Source: Geobacter sp.
Lineage (GTDB): Bacteria > Desulfobacterota > Desulfuromonadia > Geobacterales > Geobacteraceae
DNA length: 22,636 nt
Direction of reading: 5' to 3'
Assembly: GCA_003499925.1 (NCBI GenBank)
Contig: DNRQ01000207.1
Location: 174 to 22,809, forward strand
In this document: positions 7,528 to 15,547 of the stretch, piece after piece
How the letters are laid out: each line of letters starts with the position of its first letter
Numbering within the stretch: the stretch's first letter is position 1
The notes under the pieces: model-generated
What the model saw: the letters and a program-made list of their open reading frames with translations, nothing else
What the model was told of the DNA's origin: nothing
The model's database searches: none
Program-made: the position numbers and the translations under genes

Positions 7528-8181
7528 TGCTGTACTCCTTTATGCACGATGGTCCCTAGTTGCGGCTACTGCTGTACGCAACGCCCCTTAGCTCATGGTC
7601 CGATCAGAACGCTCCACGTGAAAACCGGCATTTGTAACCAAAGGAAGGCTGAGGTATTCAGGTGCCGCGGGCGTCTCTATCGGACCTTGAGAACTTGCCG
7701 CGCCATCCCGATGCAAGCATGTCAAGCATTGATGGTCGACGGAAACGTCCCGCACCCCTGCACCATTCTACCCTAAGCAGATGGCAAACACAAAAAAGCC
7801 ACGCGGTCAACCCATCATCTGGCGCTGGTAGAGGGAAGATTTCGCCTTAGTTGAGGATCTTCATCGGGGAAGGAAAAGGGGGCCGACTGAAAGCGCCGGT
7901 AAAAGCCGGCAAAGGTTAAAGGGTGAAAGTGCCTACATAGTACTAGCGACCAGTTGCGACCTCGAGTCGGTGGGCGGCGAAGCCGGGGAGGGTGAGGTAA
8001 CGCTGGCAGCATACTTGCCGAGTAAAGGGGAGTAGCAGGGGGGTGAGGCTAGATCCGGTGGCCTCGTTTGCTCTTCCAACGTCAGGCCAATTGTTGTCCC
8101 TGAATTCATCATTAATCAGCTGGCTTGATAAATAGGCAGCATAACCTAGTGGCAGCTTTCAGCACGTGCTGGATTTGAATG
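7528..8181. other. gene-free stretch, possible insertion-sequence debris
   Basis: About 650 bp without a credible gene. Short open frames on both strands have no recognisable domain. The part at 7880-7945 read on the minus strand contains CTTTCA/CTTTTACC-type repeats and the inverted repeat GCCGG/CCGGC, loosely like the repeated ends of IS21-type elements, but this is too weak to call. The part at 8007-8061 (GCAGCAT...AGTAGCAGGGGGG...GGCTAGA) resembles 1205-1269. Confidence 0.4.
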
Positions 8182-8211
8182 TTGAAAATAGCTAACTCAG
8201 CGTGGTATGCT
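8182..8211 (+). promoter_or_regulatory. probable sigma-70 promoter of the PHP-ATPase operon
   Basis: TTGAAA (8182-8187) and TATGCT (8206-8211) are 18 nt apart. A start near 8218 would give a leader of about 70 nt before the ATG at 8287. It lies inside the longest open frame (from 8179), which is one reason to prefer the internal start. Confidence 0.45.
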
Positions 8212-8286
8212 GCGCCAGCCAAAAACGTTGTACAAAGCGAACTGACAGCTAAAACTGCATATGAAACAAAAGCAACGGGAGCCTTC

Positions 8287-10944
8287 ATGTCGGAGCAGTA
8301 TACCAAGGCGAGTTTCTGGAAGTGTGCTTTGCAGGTAAACCCCGCAGGCTATATCGGTTATCGCGGCGCAGGCCACGGAATGACCGAAGAAAAATATAAT
8401 CAGGAACTTGTGCGTGTCGCAAAAGCAAACGACATCAAGGTGATAGGTCTAGCCGATCATGGAAATGTAGATGGCGTTGATGCGATAAGAGAAATCATGA
8501 ATGAAAATGGAATACTTGTCTTTCCCGGGTTTGAAATTGCCTCCACAGAAAAGGCACATTTTGTATGCCTGTTTCAGGAAAATACCTCCACAGACCAACT
8601 GAATCGTTACCTCGGAGCATTGGGTTTGACAGATCCCACCAATGGCGTTTGGCCATCCAATCTTGGCGGCAACGAGTTGCTATCAAAAATAGATCAACTG
8701 GGGGGATTTGCTTATGCCGCGCACTGCACGGATGACAGTGGCGTATTGCGACAAAAACTATTGCATGTCTGGCAAAACCCCTTATTGAAGGCCGCTCAGA
8801 TTCCTGGCGCTCTAGACGAATTGAGAAACGGAGAGGGTAACTGCTATCGGCAAATACTGCTAAATAAGACGCCTGAGTATAAAAGGGAAGTTCCCATGGC
8901 CATCATCAACGCCAAAGATGTGGCAGTCCCTGATGATCTGGCAAACCCGAAAGCGACTTGCCTGATCAAAATGACGAAACCCTGCTTCGAGTCATTCAAG
9001 CTCGCATTCCATGACCCTGAGTCGAGAGTTCGTCTAAATAGTGACGTTGCAGAAAAATACTATTCGTGCATTGAAACCCTGAAAGTCACGGGCGGTTATC
9101 TGGATAGCGTTCATATCGACTTTTCTGAACATCTCAACGCTGTGATTGGCGGGCGAGGAACAGGAAAATCGACCCTACTTGAATGCATTCGCTACGTCTT
9201 GCACCTGCAGCCTATCGGCAAGAACGCACAGAGACAGCATGACGAGATAATCAAGGAAAATCTCGGCAAATCAAGAGGGCGTGTCGAGTTAGTCATACGT
9301 TCTTCACGAATGAATGGTAGGCGATTTACCGTTGCACGTCGCTACGGCGAAAGCGCCAGCGTTAAGGATGATGAAGGCAACCTCTCCTCATTTGCGCCGT
9401 CGGATCTGCTGCCCGAGATTGAAATCTATGGACAGAACGAAATTTATGAAATCGCCCAGGACAAAGCTGGCCAGCGGCAACTTTTGACCAGGTTCCTGGA
9501 AAGTGGGCAAGATGATGTCGAAGCACACATTCATGCAGCCTTAAGAAGGTTGGCGGAAAACAGGAAGAAACTCCTCGAAGCACATGCAAATGTTGCCTCG
9601 ATCGAGGATGAGGTCGCCAGGCTTCCCAAGTTGGAGGAACAGTTACGGCAATTTATGACGCTTGGGCTGGAAGGGACGCTGAAAATTGTTCCACTGCTTG
9701 AAACGGAGAAGCGTCTGCGAAAGAGGGCCATTGAAGAGGAAGGACCCAATCTCGACAAAGCATTTCAATCTGTACGGGACAGCCTTCCCGATACCGTTTT
9801 TCTTAGTGAAGCAGCCATAGCGCATTTGCCACATGCCGAGACTCTCCGTAGGGTCCGTAATACCTTGGACGCATTGCGTACTGACGCAGAAAATATTCTG
9901 AATCAGTGGCAAACGACGTATGCCTCCACGGAGGCCGTAATTGCAGAAAGTGGCAATGAGCTGAATGTCGGCGTTCACCAGGAAGAAGCGAAGCTGGAAA
10001 ATACGTTTAAGGAACTTCCGTCCCTTGAAGGGAAAAGCGGCAGGGAAATCGGTATAGAGTTTCAGAATCTGCTGAAGGAGATTGAAAAAATTCGTCCTAA
10101 ACAGACATTGATCGAGAATAGAAAGAGAATACAAGGCGAATTCATTCGTTACCGGCAAGGTATTCTTGACGAATTGTCCTCCCTTCGGGCAAGCAGGTCC
10201 GCCGTTTTTGAACGCGCGTTGCGAATCCTCAATAAGCGACTATCGGGAAAGTTGAAATTGACCGTGAAGCCGGAGGCCGATCGTACGCCGGTCATCGATT
10301 TCCTGTTGGGCTGTCGGCTTGAGAGTGTCGACGAGGCGAGGCTAGGCTGGATAAAAGAAGCAGATCCCTTTTCCCCCGTGAAGCTTGCAGAATTGGTGCG
10401 GCGGGGATCCGATGCCCTACGTAATGCTGGATGGAATATCACACCTACCGTGGCGGAAGCCTTATCCCGACTGACAGTCGAGCAGGTTCTGAAGTTGGAA
10501 GAAATCGAATTGCCGGATGTCATCGATATCGAACTCAATACTGCTCATGAAGGCACGGAAAATTTCAGGCCGCTCCACAAACTTTCCACTGGGCAGCAAT
10601 GTACGGCCATGCTGCACCTGCTGCTACTTCAAAATCCGGATCCGCTGCTCATGGATCAGCCCGAAGATAATTTGGACAACGCCTTTATCGCTGACCGCAT
10701 CGTGGCAGAGTTGAGATCTGCAAAGATAGCGCGTCAATTCATATTTGCTACCCATAATGCAAACATTCCCGTATTTGGCGACGCAGAGTGGATAGGAGTT
10801 TTTGAAGCGCAAGAGGGTCAGGCTTTCTTACCAGAGGAATCACAAGGTGCGATAGACGTGACGCAGGTACGCGATAAAGCAGCGGATATTCTCGAAGGCG
10901 GCAAAACGGCGTTCAATCAGCGGAAGGCAAAGTACGGTTTTTGA
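8287..10944 (+). CDS. PHP-domain / SMC-like ATPase fusion (TrlF-like)
   Basis: The 885-residue protein joins an N-terminal PHP-type domain (about 10-215) to a split ABC/SMC-type ATPase (about 265-885) interrupted by a long coiled-coil region (about 405-650). In the ATPase the Walker A is GGRGTGKST (288-296), the signature is LSTGQQ (766-771), the Walker B is LLMDQPEDNLD (787-797) and the switch histidine is in ATHNANI (H823). In the PHP part GLADHGN (54-60), FPGFEI (79-84) and AAHCTDD (144-150) remain, but the usual HxH at the start is QVN (16-18). PHP domains cleave phosphoester bonds using metals; SMC-like ATPases act on DNA ends. The frame is open from 8179, but CGGGAG stands before the ATG at 8287. 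It resembles proteins I recall being annotated as TrlF-family ATPases. It is followed after 7 bp by the AlbA_2 gene, so the two form an operon. A defence or DNA-surveillance role is inferred, not shown. Confidence 0.85.
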   Translation: MSEQYTKASFWKCALQVNPAGYIGYRGAGHGMTEEKYNQELVRVAKANDIKVIGLADHGNVDGVDAIREIMNENGILVFPGFEIASTEKAHFVCLFQENTSTDQLNRYLGALGLTDPTNGVWPSNLGGNELLSKIDQLGGFAYAAHCTDDSGVLRQKLLHVWQNPLLKAAQIPGALDELRNGEGNCYRQILLNKTPEYKREVPMAIINAKDVAVPDDLANPKATCLIKMTKPCFESFKLAFHDPESRVRLNSDVAEKYYSCIETLKVTGGYLDSVHIDFSEHLNAVIGGRGTGKSTLLECIRYVLHLQPIGKNAQRQHDEIIKENLGKSRGRVELVIRSSRMNGRRFTVARRYGESASVKDDEGNLSSFAPSDLLPEIEIYGQNEIYEIAQDKAGQRQLLTRFLESGQDDVEAHIHAALRRLAENRKKLLEAHANVASIEDEVARLPKLEEQLRQFMTLGLEGTLKIVPLLETEKRLRKRAIEEEGPNLDKAFQSVRDSLPDTVFLSEAAIAHLPHAETLRRVRNTLDALRTDAENILNQWQTTYASTEAVIAESGNELNVGVHQEEAKLENTFKELPSLEGKSGREIGIEFQNLLKEIEKIRPKQTLIENRKRIQGEFIRYRQGILDELSSLRASRSAVFERALRILNKRLSGKLKLTVKPEADRTPVIDFLLGCRLESVDEARLGWIKEADPFSPVKLAELVRRGSDALRNAGWNITPTVAEALSRLTVEQVLKLEEIELPDVIDIELNTAHEGTENFRPLHKLSTGQQCTAMLHLLLLQNPDPLLMDQPEDNLDNAFIADRIVAELRSAKIARQFIFATHNANIPVFGDAEWIGVFEAQEGQAFLPEESQGAIDVTQVRDKAADILEGGKTAFNQRKAKYGF

Positions 10945-10951
10945 GGTGATC

Positions 10952-12178
10952 ATGCTGAAAGCAGAACTATTGGAAATCATAGCCAACGGAGAAAATTCCG
11001 GCGTAGAGTTCAAGAGGGATGACATTCGTACCGAGCAGTTGGCGAGAGAGATCGTTGCGCTAGCCAACTTTCAGGGTGGCAAGGTTCTTCTCGGTGTAGA
11101 AGATGACGGTACCATCTCCGGCATTAATCGAGATAACCTGGAAGAATGGGTTATGAACGTCATACAAGACAAGATTCACCCCCTGATTCTGCCGTTTTAC
11201 GAAGAGGTTAGGATCGAAGAGGATAAAACAGTCGCAGTGATCACCTTTCCGCAAGGCATCTCCAAGCCCTATGTAGTAAGAGAAGGTGCGGCAGAAAGAA
11301 TCTATATTCGCGTGGGATCGACATCACGGCTGGCAACCCGTGAGCAGCAGATGCGGCTCTTTGAGTTGGGAGGGATGTTGCATACTGAAGTCATGCCTGT
11401 CCCCCGGACGGATATAACGTGTCTCGATGAAGCGAGATTGCAAAACTATCTCAGGGACATCATAAAGGATCCTGAGGTCCCGAACACTCCCGCAGAATGG
11501 GAGGCAAGACTGTTGGGGCTGGGTTTTCTGACCGAGGTAGGAGGTAAAATTTATTGCACCATTGCAGGGTTGGTTCTATTCGGTAAAAACCCACGTCGTT
11601 ATTTGAAGCAATCCGGTCTAAGAGTGCTGGCTTTTGCAGGTGAAGAAAAAGAATACCGGGCACTTCTTGACGACATCTTGGATGGTCCGCTGGTGGGGCG
11701 CTGGGACGTCACAGAATCAGGAAAAATCTTGATCGATGGCGGAATCATCGAGCGATTCATCGAACTGATTACTCCTTTCATTTCACTAGAAGCTGCGGAC
11801 ATTGATGAAAATTTCCGAAGACAGACGCAATGGTTTTATCCGATTGATGCCATGAGGGAAGTAGTTGTCAATGCTTTGGCGCATCGTGACTGGACCCGGT
11901 TTGTCGATATAGAGGTAGGCATTTACTCTGACAGGCTTGAGGTTGTTAGTCCCGGCGATCTTCAAAATTCCATGACGATCGAGAAAATGATCGCCGGGCA
12001 GCGTTCATATAGAAACACACTAATAATGGAAGTTTTACGTGATTATGGTTATGTCGATCAGAGAGGAATGGGTATTCGCACCAAGGTGGTTCCACTTATG
12101 AAGAGCATGAACCGAGTCGAACCTATCTTCGAAGTGACCGAAGATTATGTCAAGACCATTCTGCCGAAAGGTAAATGA
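10952..12178 (+). CDS. AlbA_2 (Schlafen-type) domain plus GHKL ATPase protein
   Basis: The 408-residue protein has an N-terminal AlbA_2/Schlafen-like nucleic-acid-binding domain (about 3-125: SGVEFKRDD, then AREIVALANFQGGKVLLGVEDDG) and a C-terminal GHKL-type ATPase domain (about 295-400) with REVVVNALAHRDW (302-314), SPGDL (333-337) and RGMGIRT (371-377). This is the COG2865 architecture, usually labelled as a transcriptional regulator; here no obvious winged helix follows the ATPase domain. The start is the ATG at 10952, with GAGG at 5 nt that overlaps the TGA of the upstream gene; an in-frame GTG at 10946 is less likely. The 7-bp gap implies co-translation with the PHP-ATPase. It could sense or bind nucleic acid for the partner, or regulate the operon. 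Confidence 0.88.
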   Translation: MLKAELLEIIANGENSGVEFKRDDIRTEQLAREIVALANFQGGKVLLGVEDDGTISGINRDNLEEWVMNVIQDKIHPLILPFYEEVRIEEDKTVAVITFPQGISKPYVVREGAAERIYIRVGSTSRLATREQQMRLFELGGMLHTEVMPVPRTDITCLDEARLQNYLRDIIKDPEVPNTPAEWEARLLGLGFLTEVGGKIYCTIAGLVLFGKNPRRYLKQSGLRVLAFAGEEKEYRALLDDILDGPLVGRWDVTESGKILIDGGIIERFIELITPFISLEAADIDENFRRQTQWFYPIDAMREVVVNALAHRDWTRFVDIEVGIYSDRLEVVSPGDLQNSMTIEKMIAGQRSYRNTLIMEVLRDYGYVDQRGMGIRTKVVPLMKSMNRVEPIFEVTEDYVKTILPKGK

Positions 12179-12181
12179 TTC

Positions 12182-13492
12182 TTGCAAAGGAGGGTTTTCG
12201 CCATTTTTTACCGAATCTTCGTACTATTCCTGCTCCTGTCTCTCAGCGCAGTCTGTGCTTGCGCTGCCGTGCAGCCGTCCTCGGTCAACCTCAGCGTGGT
12301 GGCTTCTACGACGGATCTCGCCGCTATTATCAACCAGTCTCTCCCCAAGGAGCTCTATAAAGGGCAGGGCGGTCTGGGGACTTCGGTAACCGTGCTCCGT
12401 ACCGGTCCTATTGTCGTTACTGCCAGCGATAACTACGTGTATCTCACGCTGCCGGTTCAACTGACCTTCAGCTACGCCATGTACGAGAGTTATCCGCTCA
12501 AGGCCGGACTCAAATTCAAGGCCCGGGTGAATGTCACTCCGGACTGGCGCCTCAAAACGGAGCTGTACTACACCGGTCTGTCGGATGGCCTGGCGGAAAC
12601 CTTCAAGGTCGGGCCGCTGTCTTTGAAGCCGAAAAGCGTGGTCGAAAATATCAGCCAGCCGGTCCAGAGGCTCCTTGCACCGATCATAGACAACAAGGTC
12701 AACGATTCGGTCCAGTTGAAGGCCAAGATCGCCCCGCTCTGGCAGAATGCGTTCAACCCGACGCTGGTGAGCAAGGAATTCAGCGCCTGGCTGAAGCTTA
12801 CCCCGGAAAGAATCGTCATGAGCCCGCTGTTGGCCGCAAACAACCAGATCCAGCTGTCCATCGGGGTCATCACCGGCGCCGAGATTACCGTCGGGCCGAA
12901 GCCGGCTGCGGCTCCGGCGAAGGCGTTGCCGCCGGTTCAGCAATTGCCGGCCTTCGACAAAAACTTCAATATCCAGGTTGCCACCGACATCTATTTCGCC
13001 GACCTGATGAACGCGCTAAAACCGGTGCTGCTTGATAAAACCTTCGGTGAGGACAAGAAGATCACCATAAAAGGTTTCGAACTCAAGGGGGAGGAGGGGC
13101 GACTGGTCGTTGCCCTGACGGCTACCGGGGATTTCGACGGTCAGTTGATGGTCCTGGCCAAGCCCACCTACAACGCGCAGAGCAACTCGCTTACCTTCGA
13201 AAACGTCGACTTCGACACCAAGAACGCCGGGTGGCTGATTGGTGCAGGAAGCTGGCTCCTCAGCAGCAAGATTCGCAGCACCATCAAGTCCAAGCTCGAT
13301 ACCGCGGTGGTGGAGCAGTTGGAGAAGGCCCGGCTTAAAGCGTCCTCCGCGCTCTCCTCGGTGCAGATAGGCGGTCATGTCAGGATGTCCGGTGCGGTCA
13401 GGAGGATGTCTCTTGGCGAGGCAAGCGTCCTGAACGACCGGTTGTCGGTCCAGGTGGTCGCCCAAGGGGAATCGATCGTCAACTTGAAGTAA
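12182..13492 (+). CDS. exported DUF4403 family protein
   Basis: The 436-residue product has a hydrophobic signal segment (IFVLFLLLSLSAVCACA, cleaved about residue 28) followed by a DUF4403-type body made of two similar beta-rich lipid-binding-like halves joined by a Pro/Ala linker (about 238-253, KPAAAPAKALPPVQQLP). The C-terminal part has the typical GWLIGAGSWLL segment. It probably resides in the periplasm or outer membrane. The start is uncertain: the frame opens at TTG 12182 with a weak AAAGG upstream, whereas the strong AAAGGAGG (12186-12193) precedes an in-frame ATT at 12203 by 9 nt. It begins 4 bp after the AlbA_2 gene but is G/C-richer, so adjacency may be accidental and mark the edge of the accessory segment. 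Confidence 0.85.
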   Translation: MQRRVFAIFYRIFVLFLLLSLSAVCACAAVQPSSVNLSVVASTTDLAAIINQSLPKELYKGQGGLGTSVTVLRTGPIVVTASDNYVYLTLPVQLTFSYAMYESYPLKAGLKFKARVNVTPDWRLKTELYYTGLSDGLAETFKVGPLSLKPKSVVENISQPVQRLLAPIIDNKVNDSVQLKAKIAPLWQNAFNPTLVSKEFSAWLKLTPERIVMSPLLAANNQIQLSIGVITGAEITVGPKPAAAPAKALPPVQQLPAFDKNFNIQVATDIYFADLMNALKPVLLDKTFGEDKKITIKGFELKGEEGRLVVALTATGDFDGQLMVLAKPTYNAQSNSLTFENVDFDTKNAGWLIGAGSWLLSSKIRSTIKSKLDTAVVEQLEKARLKASSALSSVQIGGHVRMSGAVRRMSLGEASVLNDRLSVQVVAQGESIVNLK

Positions 13493-13583
13493 AGGGCACC
13501 TACCGCGGAGGAGGTGTCTGGAGTAGTAAAACAGGTTACATATGAGCAATGTATTTTCAGATAGTTCTGCTGCCTGATGGACT

Positions 13584-13823
13584 CTACCTGCCGCTTTTAT
13601 CTTTCGACCATGTGTGCTTATTTTTCTCGGTTTCCGAGGTCATCTTCCTGGCTTGGGTTACGATAGACCGTACCTTCTGCGGGTTCATCCCCGCGATGTT
13701 CTCTAACCCTTTTTCTTCTGCAGCAGCAACCTTGGCAATTGTATCATAGCTGGATTCGACTAGACGCTGCGATAGGACTTCTCCGATCCCTTTGAGTTTT
13801 TCCAACTCAGTATGCTTCTTCAT
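13584..13823 (-). CDS. small helix-hairpin-helix protein
   Basis: The 79-residue protein starts MKKHTELEKLKGIGEVLSQR and has two helix-hairpin-helix units: LKGIGEVLSQRLVESSYDTI (about 9-28) and LENIAGMNPQKVRSIV (about 39-54), with a basic, polar tail. The fold resembles the DUF4332/RadA-type HhH modules that bind DNA non-specifically through the backbone. The open frame extends up to 13910, but GGAGG lies 5 nt before the ATG at 13823, so that is the start. It converges on the DUF4403 gene with a 91-bp gap. The role is unknown; a DNA-binding accessory factor is likely. Confidence 0.8.
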   Translation of the reverse strand: MKKHTELEKLKGIGEVLSQRLVESSYDTIAKVAAAEEKGLENIAGMNPQKVRSIVTQARKMTSETEKNKHTWSKDKSGR

Positions 13824-14163
13824 AGCATCCTCCCCTGTTTTTCCATTGTTGCGTACGATCGGCTTTGAAGATTGACCCGGCATCGGCGTCCGACTTTGCC
13901 CACCTCTCAAGGTAATATCGAAGAGTCATGGGTAGTAGGTGATGCGACTTCGACGCCCAAAAGGGTCGGATTTGAAAAGATCCAAGCTAACTATTACTTA
14001 CATTTTAGTAATACACCGCCCGCATGTCAACCAGCCCCACACGGCACAAATGCAGTTAATTCTAGTCATTCCGACTACCCGCCATATGCGCAACTGCGAG
14101 CTTTGCAGGATGGAGCGGTTACAGGCGATTTCCCTTGGCTTTATTTGTGATTATTGATGGCTG
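13824..14163. other. gene-free stretch with a small inverted repeat
   Basis: About 340 bp between divergent genes. ATTACT (13993-13998) and AGTAAT (14007-14012) form an inverted repeat with an 8-nt centre in an AT-rich part, which could be an operator. The other open frames in the stretch have no recognisable domain. Confidence 0.4.
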
Positions 14164-14265
14164 ATGCATTCTGCGCAGGATTACGGTTACTATCCGAGTG
14201 GCGGTCTTGGCTTGATCCTCTTTATTTTGATCATCCTGCTACTGTTAAGGTTAGGTCGGTTATAA
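14164..14265 (+). CDS. 33-residue DUF3309-like membrane mini-protein
   Basis: The frame encodes a short polar head ending in YGYYPSGGLG, one hydrophobic helix (LILFILIILLLL) and a basic tail RLGRL. This matches the C-terminal half of DUF3309 proteins (GYGPSGGLGxxLLILxxLLLLG), which are small one-helix membrane proteins of unknown role. The ATG at 14164 has only a weak ribosome site (GATGG, 3 nt away). An in-frame TGA lies 3 codons upstream, so the gene cannot be much longer. It sits 54 bp before the glycine-zipper stress gene on the same strand. The residue pattern is too specific to be chance, but translation is unproven. Confidence 0.55.
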   Translation: MHSAQDYGYYPSGGLGLILFILIILLLLRLGRL

Positions 14266-14266
14266 T
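14261..14266 (+). promoter_or_regulatory. TATAAT -10 box before the glycine-zipper gene
   Basis: A perfect TATAAT overlaps the stop codon of the mini-protein. No good -35 box stands 16-18 nt upstream, which would suit an RpoS-type or activator-dependent promoter. The transcript would begin near 14273, about 47 nt before the ATG at 14320. Confidence 0.35.
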
Positions 14267-14319
14267 GGAGTCGTATCGTACTTCTCAAAAACGGACAAAT
14301 GGAACAAAGGAGACCGATC

Positions 14320-14883
14320 ATGGCTAAAAACATCGCAGTTTTTGGAATCTACCGCAGCCGACAGGAAGTTGAAGAGGCGGTGCAGGCACTGAAAAACTCT
14401 GACTTCCGCACCACCGATATTTCGGTACTTTTCTCCGAGAACACGGGCACCAAGGATTTCGCCGTCGAAAAGCACACCAAGCTTCCGGAGGGTTCCTCGG
14501 CTGGCGCGGGGACGGGGGCGGTCATCGGTGGCGTACTGGGTTGGCTTACGGGTATCGGTGTGTTGGCAATCCCCGGTGTCGGTCCTTTTATTGCCGCGGG
14601 TCCCATTGTCACTATGCTTGCTGGTCTCGGCGCCGGCGGCGTTGTCGGCGGGTTAGCCGGTGCGCTGGTCGGCATGGGTATACCCGAATATGAAGCGAAA
14701 AGGTACGAAGGTCGCATCAGGGAAGGGGGCATCTTGCTCTCCGTCCACAGCGACAACGCCGACTGGAAGAAACGGGCTATGGAGATACTCAAGCAGACAG
14801 GTGCAGCAGATATCGGGTCAGAGGGAGAAGGCAAGGCTGATTTCGCCAGTTCCGATAAACCGGGGCCCAGAAGCTCGGGTTAG
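14320..14883 (+). CDS. glycine-zipper general-stress-like protein (YflT/DUF1269 type)
   Basis: The 187-residue protein has an N-terminal segment like the general stress protein 17M/YflT domain (AVFGIYRSRQEVEEAVQALK, then FRTTDISVLFSE), a glycine-rich membrane-inserting region (about 61-120) with repeated GxxxG and the characteristic VLAIPGVGPFIAAGP, and a C-terminal alpha/beta segment (YEGRIREGGILLSVHSD) that completes the fold. Such proteins are often induced by stress and associate with membranes; no enzyme activity is known. The frame opens at 14299, but AAAGGAG sits 7 nt before the ATG at 14320. A convergent gap of 187 bp to the next gene includes GTCCTCC/GGAGGAC (14985-15017), without a T-run. 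Confidence 0.82.
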   Translation: MAKNIAVFGIYRSRQEVEEAVQALKNSDFRTTDISVLFSENTGTKDFAVEKHTKLPEGSSAGAGTGAVIGGVLGWLTGIGVLAIPGVGPFIAAGPIVTMLAGLGAGGVVGGLAGALVGMGIPEYEAKRYEGRIREGGILLSVHSDNADWKKRAMEILKQTGAADIGSEGEGKADFASSDKPGPRSSG

Positions 14884-15070
14884 TGCCCGAGGGAGCAGGA
14901 GAATCCAGGCAGCAATCATCGTCTCAGCAGCGGGTGGTGGTCGGGGGGGGGCAGATCATCTGGCCGCCCTCCACCATTCAAGAAGTCCTCCGACAACAAC
15001 GGCAGTAGGAGGAGGACGGACGACGTCCGAGAAATGCATCAGGGAGAGCCTTTGGGGAATCGCAGAGCGC

Positions 15071-15547
15071 TTACCTCAGGTGGTAGAATGCACCGATAAT
15101 TCCCCCATAGATCAGATGTGCCGCGAAAACCGAAATCGGCGTTCGGCGACCGTAGTTCAGCGCCATGAATCCGGGAGGCTCCAACTGCCTCGTTGGCGTC
15201 GGACCATGCTCTTCGTTAGCCATCCGTGGATGAATGCTCGGCAATACCGGCATTGCCACCAGCAGTACGAACAAAGCGTGAATGCCCCCTATGCCGCTTC
15301 CAGCCCACCAAGTCGCCAGATTCCAGCTCTCGAAAGCCGCACAATATACCGACGCAAATATCCAGCCGTTGAGGAAGTGAATGAAAAACCCGATGATCTT
15401 TGCCCGGTCGCGCCCGGGGGTGAACATCGTTCCTAGCATGAAAGGAAGATTCATCCTGGTAAAGCCGAAAGCCTGGCTACCCGAGAGCATCCCCGTAAGA
15501 ACTACGGTGCCGACAAAACCCCAGAGGACTACGCTTCCCAGGTTCAT
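15071..15547 (-). CDS. four-helix integral membrane protein, unknown function
   Basis: The 158-residue protein has four hydrophobic segments: about 5-27, 49-72, 80-102 and 137-157. Between helices 3 and 4 lies a polar loop with HPRMANEEHGP. I do not recognise the family. Its ATG overlaps the stop of the GH15 gene by 4 bp (ATGA), so it is translationally coupled to that gene and lies second in the operon. A role in handling the product or localisation of the glycosidase is only conjecture. Confidence 0.75.
   Translation of the reverse strand: MNLGSVVLWGFVGTVVLTGMLSGSQAFGFTRMNLPFMLGTMFTPGRDRAKIIGFFIHFLNGWIFASVYCAAFESWNLATWWAGSGIGGIHALFVLLVAMPVLPSIHPRMANEEHGPTPTRQLEPPGFMALNYGRRTPISVFAAHLIYGGIIGAFYHLR

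Noticed and set aside
7880..7945. A third IS21-type end
   Set aside because: Only loose CTTTCA-type similarity; no match to the terminal ACTTGGC stretch of the other two ends.
8179..8286. Longer start of the PHP-ATPase at 8179
   Set aside because: No ribosome site precedes it, and the likely promoter lies inside this stretch; the ATG at 8287 has one.
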